Positions 38,869 through 49,094 of a DNA stretch of 64,000 nt are shown here, piece by piece. Below the pieces are notes generated by a model. It was given only the letters and a program-made list of their open reading frames with translations, searched no databases and had not been told where the DNA came from. The stretch lies in NCBI GenBank assembly GCA_903813345.2, contig CAIIXF020000006.1, positions 25,985,936 to 26,049,935 of the forward strand, in the 5' to 3' direction. The stretch is from Owenia fusiformis (Eukaryota > Annelida > Polychaeta > Sabellida > Oweniidae). A program made the translations under genes and the position numbers. Numbering within the stretch: position 1 is the first letter of the stretch; every line of letters starts with the position of its first letter.

Positions 38869-39264
38869 ACTGTACAACAAACATTTTGGCTTTGATTGCC
38901 TTTATTGCACCAATCAAATCAAAGGTTTGCATGAGACTCCCCAATGCGGAAGGGTCAGAATTCAACATGTACAAATGTAGTTTTGTCCCAGGGGGTAGGA
39001 ATCTCCTCCCAGGAGTAGGAACTTTTTAAATGCATATTCTCAGTAATTGGAATTTTGACTATATCTGACCAGCTATTATTGGTTTCAGGGTGGAAAGTTA
39101 ACTAATACTAGGGGAGGGAATTCCAAATTTGACCGCCCAATTTCTATTTTGTCAAAAATCTGACCCCTTCTCACATGAGTGGGGTCTAAATTCGACCTCT
39201 GATTTGTGCATATATAATTTACAACTATATGAAAAGCTCTATCACAAAATTCTAAAATTCTTAC

Positions 39265-39374
39265 CATGAGTTAGAACTTTCAAGGCATATGTACTCTCGA
39301 TGACTGACCATCTTGCCATATCATACGTAACACCTTCATTGAGGTCTTCATTGAACATTGCAGCATTGATTGTA
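39265..39374 (-). CDS. Exon 9: unrecognised module, part 3
   Basis: 110-nt exon, acceptor ttacag|TACAATC, donor CTCATG|gtaaga, entering phase 2 and leaving phase 1. It encodes STINAAMFNEDLNEG, then VTYDMARWSVIEST and YALKVLTHG, closing the module of exons 7-8. The frame is restored only with the phase-2 donor at 41,388, which supports both exons. No known motif recognised. Confidence 0.72.
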
Positions 39375-39520
39375 CTGTAAAATAGAGATAACTACAGGTT
39401 ATTTACTGGGAGGGATTGAATATGGGTTTTATATTGAGGTCCAATATGACATTTCGAGAGGGTGGGTTAATGTAACTTCAGATGACCTTTCCAATGGTAT
39501 ATCACACGAGGTACCATTAA

Positions 39521-39871
39521 AGGTGCAACAATTAGTGCACCTTTAATGATCATGGACCAGTGTCAAAATATATTTAAGTTTGGATAATTTCATCAAGACA
39601 TATTTTTATTATCTCCAAAGACACCCCCTGGATGGAAATTATTCAGCTGATATTCACCTTGAAACGTGGTGGATCTTAAAAATCTATAAGTGGAACTTCC
39701 TTTATAGAAGCTTTGAACTGAATTTACACTTCTTAATGCAGAAATTGATAGTTTGTCCATACATTTTAAGAAAATAGGTATGTCAAAGAAGATGTTAAGC
39801 TAAATGTTGCCCTGATAGCTCAGAAAAAGTAAAACATTTCAAATTTTCTCTCTACGGGCCTTGTTGCCCCT
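39521..39871. mobile_element. TTAA MITE, AGGKGCAACAA termini
   Basis: 351 bp, AGGTGCAACAA / TTGTTGCCCCT, TTAA at 39,517-39,520 and 39,872-39,875. Same family as 12,113, 40,505 and 60,530. A 65-codon ORF inside is a by-product. Confidence 0.88.
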
Positions 39872-40504
39872 TTAATTATGATTTAACTGTAAAGGAGGGG
39901 GACTTATTTGACACCCTGTATTCCAAATAGAACCTCAATTTTACTTTGCAGTCTAAAATTAAACTATATATGTATAATATATATATATATATGAATAGTG
40001 TATTGTATTAAATGTATGTAATATTACAGCTGAATAAAAAAAGAAAAAAAGATCACATAAGATCATAATAAAAAAGTGTCTCAAAAACAAAAACAATACT
40101 ATATCATCACACCAACTAATTTGATCTTGAAAAGTAAATCTGTCTTATGGGCATTAAGATTCATTTAGTGTAACGTAATAATTCAATTAATCTGCCCAGG
40201 GGTATTGTTTCCCATTGTACTGTCATAAAACATGTAGAAATAAATCCCTAGTGATAAGATACACATCCTGTGACAGATCATATAGGTACGGCTGTATGTA
40301 CCATAATGCACAAATGACCATTGACCAGCTTTTAGTCATTTTATTGATTTAGCTAACCAGTAAGTTGCAGCAACCCAACGTAAATGTTGAAACAGATTAA
40401 TTAATGTTCTAGTTCTACTTTTCTCTTGTACTATTATGTCTTTTCAATGATCCAACCAAAGCAATTCTTTTCTTTAATAAAGTAATAGATTCAAGGAATA
40501 TTAA

Positions 40505-40578
40505 AGGGGCAAACTTAAATATATTTTGACACTGATCGACGATCGCTGAATGGCCCCCCTGCACTAATTGTTGCACCT
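40505..40578. mobile_element. TTAA MITE, 74-bp deletion derivative
   Basis: Keeps both ends, AGGGGCAAACTTAAATAT and CTAATTGTTGCACCT, with TTAA at 40,501-40,504 and 40,579-40,582, but almost no interior. Confidence 0.85.
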
Positions 40579-40787
40579 TTAACTAAAGAAATGCATGCAT
40601 ATATGTTTGAAGAAATTGTATGAGTATCATGAGCCAAGGATCATTTGTAAGAGGTATTCATTAATACCAAGGATTTATCTCTTCATATATGAGACATTAC
40701 ATGGGCAAAATATACCCCTGGAGTATTAATCAAATCAACCGAGAGACATAAATCAATAATAGACTACATGTAGGTGCAAGTAGAAGG

Positions 40788-41355
40788 TGTCATTAAATAT
40801 TCAAAATTTAGTCACAGTGATATTATATTTAAAATCCTCGTGTAAAATCACATCTAGAAATGTGGTTTAAAAAGTTATTTATCAACTTTGAAAATTTAAT
40901 TTTGTTTGACTTCTAGATCGAGTAGATTCCTCATAGACCCCATGTTATTATATTCTTAAAGATCGCAAAAAGTGAAATTGTTTTCTTGTGTTGGACAGAT
41001 AATATTTTCTTTAAGTGGACATTTATTCATTTGTATAATTATCAGACACAAAAGGGTCATAGGAAAGTTGATCCACTTGAACTGATGAATATTCAACATT
41101 AAGGGAACTTTCTACTATATCCACTGGCGGATCTGTGGGGGACCAAGAGGCCCCAAAGAAGTGGGCCTTTTAAGTCATTACTTGGCCTTTTTATTTTTTA
41201 TTTTTTAATTTTAGGCCAAATTTTGAAGAAAATGGGCCTCAAAATTTCAAATGGACTGGGGCCCGGACGTTTTTTCTCAGACCTGAATTTTGAGCCCCCC
41301 CCCCTGTTGGTTCCCAGATCCACCCCTGATATCTGCCATGTTATCTGACCCAAAT
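40788..41355 (+). repeat. Dispersed repeat, family C (copy 3), interrupted
   Basis: Matches 8,475-8,735 and 1-195 end to end, interrupted by a MITE at 41,122-41,328. After the insertion it resumes with TGCCATGTTATCTGACCC. Confidence 0.65.
41122..41328. mobile_element. MITE, CACTGGCGGATCTG termini, 5-bp TSD
   Basis: 207 bp between ATATC duplications (41,117-41,121 and 41,329-41,333). Ends CACTGGCGGATCTGTGGGGG and CAGATCCACCCCTG. The uninterrupted copy at 1-195 shows the empty site. Confidence 0.85.
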
Positions 41356-41387
41356 GAGGTACTAGAAAGGGTAAGGCTATACTGTAC

Positions 41388-41586
41388 CTATACAACTCAG
41401 ATGCTTCCACTGTACCATCATTGCCCCTGGAGTTGGGTATGGCAGGCTGTGGTGAGGCCTTGCTGTAATGGACTCCTATGAAATCATAGCGTTTGATAGG
41501 AACTGGGGGCGAAACTGGGACATAATGGCGACCAGGAACAGCAAACTCAAGTGCTATCTTCTTTACGAGGGTGTACTTGGCATTAC
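41388..41586 (-). CDS. Exon 8: unrecognised module, part 2
   Basis: 199-nt exon, acceptor tttcag|GTAATGCC, donor TTGTATAG|gtacag, entering phase 1 and leaving phase 2. It encodes about 66 residues with YTLVKKIALEFAVPG, VPVSPPVPIKRYDFIGVHYS and a more polar end NSRGNDGTVEASELY. No cysteine. YDFIGVHYS looks like a core strand followed by a ligand-like loop. It continues the module begun at 42,023. The exon's 3' end lies close to a MITE insertion (41,122-41,328) in the next intron. Confidence 0.75.
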
Positions 41587-41846
41587 CTGAAATTCAAAGA
41601 TGAGGTGTATAAAGTTTACTTTAATTTACCCCTAGTTTACCTTTAATTGCCCCCCAAACTTACATTCAGTTTACCTTTAATTTACTCATAGTTAAGCTCT
41701 AATTCAATTTCAGTAAAAGAACCAAAAGTTGGAATGGAACCTAGCAAGAAAAAACAAACCCCATATATCCCAAAACCATGATCTAAAGTGATGATCTAAA
41801 ATACATAGGTTTATCTCCAACAAACCAACAATTAAGATCAATATAC

Positions 41847-42023
41847 CTGGAGCAACTCTCCATATGGAAATATATGCCATAGTGCTGGGGAAAGATCGGA
41901 AATAGTCAAAGGCAAACACTTCCCCATCACAGGGAAAGTAGTTCTCAGTCATCAAGTGTGCCCAGTTTCCTCCACGTCGAGGTAGATCAGTGGGTTCACG
42001 TCCTATAGAGGATGGACATGTTC
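41847..42023 (-). CDS. Exon 7: unrecognised module, part 1
   Basis: 177-nt exon, acceptor tttccag|GAACATG, donor GCTCCAG|gtatat, phase 1 at both ends. It encodes about 59 residues starting RTCPSSIGREP, with two Cys and the run GNWAHLMTENYFPCDGEVFA, then YISIWRVAPG. The alternation of aromatic and polar residues suggests beta-sheet. I do not recognise the family. It joins in frame to exons 8 and 9, giving a module of about 160 residues bounded on both sides by Pro/Thr linkers, so it is probably an independent extracellular domain. Confidence 0.75.
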
Positions 42024-42146
42024 CTGGAAACATTTCCATAATTTTTTAAGTAAATTAGATTGATCTGAAGGACAAGTCTCGGTTTGGAGAACAGTCTCTT
42101 GGGCTAATAATTTTTTTATGAAAAATATAGAAATAACAACCAAATT

Positions 42147-44063
42147 AAACAAGGCATTAACATGACAAAATGTCACCACCTAAAACAATTTGGTCAATTT
42201 AAAGCAAGTTGGAAAATACCTTTTGACCTTAAGAATGTTTTTGAAGATTTGAGCTTCTGGGATCTTGTAGATGATTTTGAAAAAAGAAATTGTTCAATCT
42301 GAAGCAAGTTAAAACTAGTTGCACACAAATCTTAAGTCAGATTTGAACTTCTTAGAACATGTAGATGATTTTGAAAAAAAAATTCGTCAATTTGAAGCAA
42401 GTTGAAAAAATACCTCTTTGACTTTTTTTGACATTGAGAAGGTCATTGAAGGTCAAATGTAAAGTCAGATTTGATCTTCTGAGAACATGTAGATGATTTT
42501 GAAAAAAAATTAAGTAAATTTGAAGCAAGTTGAAAAAAGACCTTTTTGACCTTGAAAAGGTCATTGAAGGTCAAATGTCAAATCTCAAGTCAGATTTGAA
42601 CTTCTGAGAACATGTAGATGATTTTGAAAAAAAATTAGTCAATTTGAAGCAAGTTGAAAAATGACCTTTTTGACCTTGAGAAGGTCATTGAAGGTCAAAG
42701 GTCAAATCTAAAGTCAGATTTGAATTTCTGAGAAAATGTAGATGATTTTGAAAAAAAAAATTAGTCAATTTGAAGCAAGTTGAAAAAAGACCTTTTTGAC
42801 CTTTTTTGACCTTCAGAACGTCATTGAAGGTCAAATGTCAAATCTAAAGTCAAATCTAAAGTCATATTTGAATTTCTGAGAACATGTAGATGATTTTGAA
42901 AAAAAAATTTAGTCAATTTGAAGCAAGTTGAAAACAGACCTTTTTGACCTTTTTTGACCTTGAGAAGGTCATTAAAGGTCAAATGTCAAATCGAAAAGGC
43001 AGATTTGAATTTCTGAGAACATGTAGATGATTTTGAAAAAAAAATTAGTCAATTTGAAGCAAGTTGAAAAAAGACCTTTTTGACCTTTTTTGACCTTGAG
43101 AAGGTCATTGAAGGTCAAATGTCAAATCCAAAGTCAAATCTAAAGTCATATTTGAATTTCTGAGAACATGTAGATGATTTTGAAAAAAAAATTTAGTCAA
43201 TTTGAAGCAAGATGAAAAAATACCTTTTTGACCTTTTTTGACATTGAGAAGGTCATTGAAGGTCAAATGTCAAATCTAAAGTCAGATTTGAATTTCTGAG
43301 AACATGTAGATGATTTCGAAAAAAAAATTTAGTCAATTTGAAGCAAGTTGAAAAAAGACCTTTTTGACCTTTTTTGACTTTGAGAAGGTCATTGAAGGTC
43401 AAATGTCAAATCTTAAGTCAAATCTAAAGTCAGATTTGAATTTCTGAGAACACGTAGATGATTTTGAAAAAATTTTTTAGTCAATTTGAAGCAAGTTGAA
43501 AACAGACCTTTTTGACCTTTTTTGACCTTGAGAAGGTCATTGAAGGTCAAATGTCAAATCTTAAGTCAGATTTGAATTTCTGAGAACATGTAGATGATTT
43601 TGAAAAAAAAATTTAGTCAATTTGAAGCAAGTTGAAAACAGACCTTTTTGACCTTTTTTGACCTTGAGAAGGTCATTGAAGGTCAAATGTCAAATCTAAA
43701 GTCAGATTTGAAGGTCAAATGTCAAATCTAAAGTCAGATTTGAATTTCTGAGAACATGTAGATGATTTTGAAAAAAAAATTAGTCAATGTGAAGCAAGTT
43801 GAAAAAAGACCTTTTTGACCTTGAGAAGGTCATTGAAGGTCAAATGTCAAATCTAAAGTCAGATTTGAACTTCTGAGAACATGTAGATGATTTAGAAAAA
43901 AATTGAAGTCAGTCTAAACAGTATTTGTTAAGTTATAGGAAGTTGTAAGAAATTGTTACAGACGCCAACCGCCGGACGCCAACCTCCAACCTCCAACCGC
44001 CGGACGCCGTCGCAAAAAAACGGAGACCATAACAATATGTCACCACTTTTGGTGGTGACATAA
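42147..44063 (+). repeat. Family A element with expanded internal satellite
   Basis: Full-length copy: start AAACAAGGCATTAACATGAC, end GTCACCACTTTTGGTGGTGACATAAT. Between them are about 13 tandem units marked by ATGTAGATGATTTTGAAAA, spaced 123 to 169 bp, each with GTCAATTTGAAGCAAGTTG and clusters of TGACCTT / AAGGTCA. The 3' body retains TTGTTACAGACGCCAACC. The end-to-end match with the 0.4-kb copy at 37,333 shows that the array is an internal expansion of a mobile repeat. Lacks coding capacity. Confidence 0.9.
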
Positions 44064-44431
44064 TTATGAATACTCAAAAGAGGACATTAAAATTGACTAT
44101 GTGTAAAAATATCAAAATTGTCCAAAGCAGGCGTAACATGCAGGAGACTGATGAGACTGGTCTTTTAAGGAATGGAGTAATGGTTGCAGTAATGTCTACA
44201 TCTTTGCCATCTATATTCATACAGGTAATTGCATCTGAGGCTGAACTTGTGCATACTGTAAGGGCTGCATGCTGGATTTTATATCATGTATGGTTTAAAA
44301 TAAATCTTGAAACATTCGGTTATAAAAAATCTGTACATAGATTGTTCTATGTTATTGGGCAACTTATAAAGTGTAGCTATGCACAAGTTACGTAAAATTG
44401 TAGAAAAGATCATACAAAGAATGTTAATTAA

Positions 44432-45033
44432 AGGAATATTCCTTGCCAGACCCTTTCTCTCTTGATATGGTAGCTATAATCATATATATAGTTTCCATAT
44501 TTAGCAAAACATGGGAAAATGTTTTAATATGGTCAATATTGATCATTTAAAAATCTAGTGCTTATTTCCAGTGAGCTGCCATCTTTTAAGATTTCTTGCA
44601 GGAAGTGATGTCATCAACTCTCAACTTCTATAACCTTGCCCATAACAGTATAGGAAAGTAGCACAAAATCACTTCTAGACAAGTGATCATTACTTTCTGT
44701 GCAAAAATATTTTCAGGGATTGTCAACTTAAAATAAAAGAAGAGATTTTCAGAAGAATTAAATAAGATACAAAGTTGAAAAAGAATATTTAGCTGGTTTT
44801 GTAATTCTTAATAGCTCCTCACCTAATGCTATATGCAAAGTTGAGAGTCAATGACATCACTTCCTGTGTGAAATTTTAAAAGATGGCAGCTTACTGGAAT
44901 TGAGCATCACATTTCTAAGTTATCAAATTTGACCATATCAAGACATTTTTGCGTGTTTTGCTAAACATGGCAAGTATATATATGGTTATAGCTACCATAT
45001 GAGGAGAGAGATGGTTTGGCAAGGAATATTCCT
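44432..45033. mobile_element. TTAA fold-back element, AGGAATATTCCTTGCCA termini
   Basis: 602 bp with arms of about 200 bp or more: AGGAATATTCCTTGCCAGAC on the left and its inverse GGTTTGGCAAGGAATATTCC on the right, TTAA at 44,428-44,431 and 45,034-45,037. The inner arm block GGAAGTGATGTCATCAACTC pairs with GTCAATGACATCACTTCCTG. No transposase. Confidence 0.88.
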
Positions 45034-45159
45034 TTAAGTCTTATTTCGTGTCTCTGATTACAACTCCCTGTATATTTCACACTTTCTGTGTTAGGGAGAG
45101 AATGGGAGGGGGACACAGGAAATTGATGCAAGAATGATATTCATTATTAATAGACTCAC

Positions 45160-45216
45160 GCGGTGGCAGTGTTGATGGTGGGGGTGAAGTCGTGGGAGGG
45201 GGTCTAGTGGCTCCTC
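45160..45216 (-). CDS. Exon 6: Pro/Thr-rich linker
   Basis: 57-nt micro-exon, acceptor cttatag|GAGGAGCC, donor CACCGC|gtgagtc, phase 1 at both ends. It encodes about 19 residues rich in Pro, Thr and Ser (GGATRPPPTTSPPPSTLPP). This is a probable extended, O-glycosylated hinge between kringle 1 and the module starting TCPSS. The frame matches both neighbours, which is the main support for so short an exon. Confidence 0.75.
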
Positions 45217-45615
45217 CTATAAGTAAATAAAAATATACATGTAACTAAAATCTTAAATATGAATATATTTCCTATGTCACTTGTAATATATAGTACTAAT
45301 ATATAAATGAGAAATTTTTAAATCTATTATAACACTCATGCGAGTAGTATAACAGATAAAATGGTTAAAAAATTTAGCACAATGTTTACATAAGAGCTGC
45401 ATTTTAAATAGAGTTAAATAATGCCATAGAGGTATTCCTAATTGAGGTCTTATTGCTCATTTGTGGAGAGATTGTTACTCCAAAGCAGTCACTGATAAAT
45501 TAATTCATGACGTCTCCATTGAATTCATTCATTGATGAACTGACTGAACTCCCATAACACATTTTAGTCTATTTTTGTATTCTCTAAATCAAAATGAATT
45601 CAAGATATTTCGCTA

Positions 45616-45894
<279 letters not shown>

Positions 45895-46148
45895 TCAGCA
45901 GTTTTGAATTTAACCACCTTTCTCTGGAATTTCTTTTGGTATTCTAATGGCTTTGAAATACTGGTCATACAAACATAATGTTATTATGTATCAATTTGTT
46001 TTCAGGCCTTTTGTAACAGAATTTGTCTCTTCACTGCGAAGGTCTGTGACTGGATGTTAAAACGTCGGGAATATTTTATTTACAAAACATAAAATAGAAT
46101 TAAGGTGCATTATTTTGGTATGTTATGAAAAGTAGAGTCTTTACTTAC

Positions 46149-46257
46149 TTGCTATGTGGATGGGGTATCTGACTATCCCATCTCTGGCAGTGTTTCCCCG
46201 ATCTGGTCTCTACCACGCTTCCAACATAGCCCAACCCTTGCACAGTTTGCTTACACT
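46149..46257 (-). CDS. Exon 4: kringle 1, first half
   Basis: 109-nt exon, acceptor ttttcag|AGTGTAAG, donor TAGCAA|gtaagtaa, entering phase 1 and leaving phase 2. It encodes the N-terminal half of a kringle: ECKQT with Cys1, then KHCQRWDSQIPHPH with Cys2 and the diagnostic RWDSQ..PH block. Kringles are three-disulfide modules of roughly 80 residues used for protein binding in secreted proteins such as plasminogen. The second half is in the exon at 45,666-45,808. Strong call. Confidence 0.9.
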
Positions 46258-46721
46258 CTGAAAACAGCACATAAATGTAAACTTGTAAAAGCGAACACTT
46301 TTAGTACATTTTTGTAAGATGGATTTTTGTACAGTATATTTTTGTACTTAGTATGTCCTTAAAATTCAGTACATTTTTCAGTGCATATTTATACTTGAAG
46401 GACAATTTTCAGTTTGGAGAACCAAAGACAATTTTCGGTTTGGAGAACCAAATTCACCTGCATATTTCAACGTTATCAATGTCGCCAAAAATGTCCATAT
46501 TTTTACATATTGTAGATTTAATGTCCTCTTTTGTATACCTTGGTTTTAATGATGGTAATATCTTTAATTTTTTCATAAAAAATATTAGCTAACCCCCAAC
46601 GTCATTTTCATGATTCGTATCAACTTTTGAACAGCATGTTTTGCATAATTCTATTGGTCGGATGTAAAAAAAATTAACAGATAATGAACCTTGACATGTC
46701 ATAAGCATATTATGAAAAAAT

Positions 46722-47100
46722 CATTTGAATGAGCTTCTGAAAAATATTGAAAAACAATAAATTCTTAATCGTATCTAACAGAATTATTAGTGAAAAAATC
46801 ATTTGAATATGCTTGTGAAAAATATTGATAAACAATAAATTCTTAATCGTATCTAACAGAATTATTAGTGAGAAAATCATTTGAATATGCTTGTGAAAAA
46901 TATTGAAAAACAATATATTCTTAATCGTATCTAACAGAATTATTAGTGAAAAAATCATTTGAATATGCTTGTGAAAAATATTGAAAAACAATATGTTCTT
47001 AATCGTATCTAACAGAATTATTAGTGAAAAAATCATTTGAATATGCTTGTGAAAAATATTGAAAAACAATATATTCTTAATCGTATCTAACAGAATTATG
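46722..47100. repeat. 78-bp minisatellite, about five copies
   Basis: Unit contains AAAAATCATTTGAATATGCT, TGTGAAAAATATTGAAAAAC and TCTTAATCGTATCTAACAG. Copies are about 95 percent alike. The resulting minus ORF (IILLDTIKNILFFNIFHKH) is considered spurious. Confidence 0.9.
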
Positions 47101-48612
47101 CAAAACATGTTGTTCAAATATACAGAGGTGTTCTACTCGTTGAATTATAAGTGGAACACCTTTAATACCTCTAGAAAGTGTTCTACTCTGGAAGTGTATA
47201 CACATAGTTTCATTTAGCATTACAAAGCACGACATTCTGTTCAACTTGTCCTGAATATTGAACTCATATTAGCCCTACTTACACAACACGCAGCATTCCA
47301 AGGTGTCTTGGCTAAAACGTTTTAGAAAAATTATGTTGAGTTTAAACAACCCTTTTCAAAATGTCTTACGAAATATGATTATTGATTGAGATTTAACACA
47401 TGTTTTCTAAAACGTCTTAGAGATATGTAGGTATACATGTAAAATGAAAAAGACAGTTCAGTACTGGTTGAAGGACGCTTCTATACTTTGTGCTAAAGAA
47501 TGCATCGGTTTAACAAAAATATTTCCTGAAGAGAGCATTGTTCAAAGTATGAAAGAGAGCAAGAAGATTTTATGCATATATTAGGATTATGAAAGAACGC
47601 CAAGTGATCTAGTTCTACTCGATATTTTTGGGTAGATATTGGGAACAAGGGATGATAAGATAAAGGACCATCTGAAACATGTAATAAACAGGAAGTTTAA
47701 AATTTTTTGTTCAGCCGAACACATAAAACTGGGCTAAGAGCTCTTAGTTAAGACCGATGGATTTACACTTGCTTGTAAAACATTTTAATGCTAAGATGTC
47801 TTGGCTATGAATGTGGATTTTCATTACATTTTCATTACATTTTAACGCTAAAAAAATTACCCAAGAGTTTACCCAAGTTTACTCATTTATTTGTAAACCG
47901 TATAAAATGTATTGGTCAGTGTCATTGCAATATATTTTGCATGCAGTATTGATTTATTTACAAACACTACATGTATAAATAATAACAGTATTGACATTAT
48001 AGTTCAAACTTATGATGATGACTTACAATGAGTATCATATTTAATAATGATATTGCCATGCTGATAGAGATTTTTTTATTGATTCATATTATTGTTTCAT
48101 TCATACAAAATCAATTACAGTTCTAATACTAGTACACATTCAAATATCCATTTAGACTGTATTAACCTTTTTTTCATTTTAAAAGTTGGTGAATAATGAA
48201 ATGCATTTGTGATAAACACATTTGTTATGTCAAAAATTTTCCCTTTTTTTGCAAGCCCAACGTAGGGTTCTTACGATAGCCATTATAAAAGAAATGTAAG
48301 ATAACTGTTAATGGTCATAAATAACGTAATAAAATTAATTAATCCCACGTGATTAGTAATGTCATACATAATATATATTTTTAATTTATTGGTTCCTTGG
48401 CACTCATGACAACCATATGATTGTTGTGTAAACAAATAACAAAACATCTTAGTGTCATGACATCATGATTTAATGGACCAAAATGGGCCACATGGGGACC
48501 AATGAGAGATCATGTGGGGGCCAATAACGTCACAACCTATTCGAATATTGCTTAATAAGCAGCTATAACAATTTATAAATTATAATAATTTTCACAATAC
48601 TGACAAGAAAAC
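47101..48612. other. Intron, no recognised gene
   Basis: AT-rich; a fragment of the GTGGAACACCTTT repeat near 47,145. Nothing else recognised up to the LTR element. Confidence 0.5.
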
Positions 48613-48617
48613 ATGTC

Positions 48618-48790
48618 TGTAATGATATACATGTAATGTGTGAACAATCCCCGGGATTGTCATGATTGTTATTTGATAAACCTTTCATCCAGTACGTACA
48701 TCCGGGTTAGAGAGAGTGAGAATAAATGCCATTACAAATGAACCCAAAGTTTTATGTCTGATTGTTATTGAACCAAATGATCAGTTCGCA
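48618..48790 (+). repeat. 5' LTR (173 bp)
   Basis: Starts TGTAATGATATAC and ends CAGTTCGCA, giving TG...CA ends. It differs from the 3' LTR at three positions that I can see (two near 48,682-48,687 and one near 48,728), about 1.7 percent. An AATAAA at 48,721-48,726 could serve as polyadenylation signal. Confidence 0.95.
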
Positions 48791-48808
48791 TGGTGTCAGA
48801 TTAATGGA
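48791..48808 (+). promoter_or_regulatory. Primer binding site, tRNA-Leu-like
   Basis: TGGTGTCAGATTAATGG begins directly after the 5' LTR. TGG pairs with the CCA end, and TGTCAGA is complementary to the acceptor end I recall for animal tRNA-Leu(CAA). The match weakens after about ten bases. The tRNA identity is from memory, so medium confidence. Confidence 0.6.
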
Positions 48809-49094
48809 TTCAGTCGTCAGAGGATAGAACTATCTATCAAGATCTCGTAGGCTTTAGGATAAAAGCTGAAAAGCACTGACGGAAAAGAAATTAGGGACTC
48901 AAGTCTGAGAATTCACGGATATTCCAGCGGAAAATTCCCAAAAACTGTCGTACAACGTCACATGTGAACTACTCGTGATAGAACTTCGCGGAGAGGAAGT
49001 GAACAGTGAATTTTATGCTTCGCGGATCACTGGATTTACATTTTGGAAACAGTTTACAGTTTAGCGGTGATATATTGCATTGCAAGTAGACTAT

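Noticed and set aside
41710-42039. Exon 7 extended to the full 109-codon frame
   Set aside because: The extra residues at both ends lie beyond good splice sites, and only the trimmed exon keeps phase with its neighbours.
42147-44063. CRISPR-like array
   Set aside because: Eukaryotic context; units are continuous diverged satellite repeats without unique spacers, bounded by the ends of a dispersed repeat.
44066-44395. 109-codon plus ORF
   Set aside because: Directly follows the satellite element; begins beside the repeat end and shows no motif or splice logic.
46710-47117. 135-codon minus ORF with IILLDTIKN repeats
   Set aside because: Product of a 78-bp minisatellite.
49080-49094. Earlier start for gag at 49,080
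   Set aside because: That codon is TTG; the first ATG in frame is at 49,095. The long frame from 49,273 likewise starts at TTG and is entered by frameshift.
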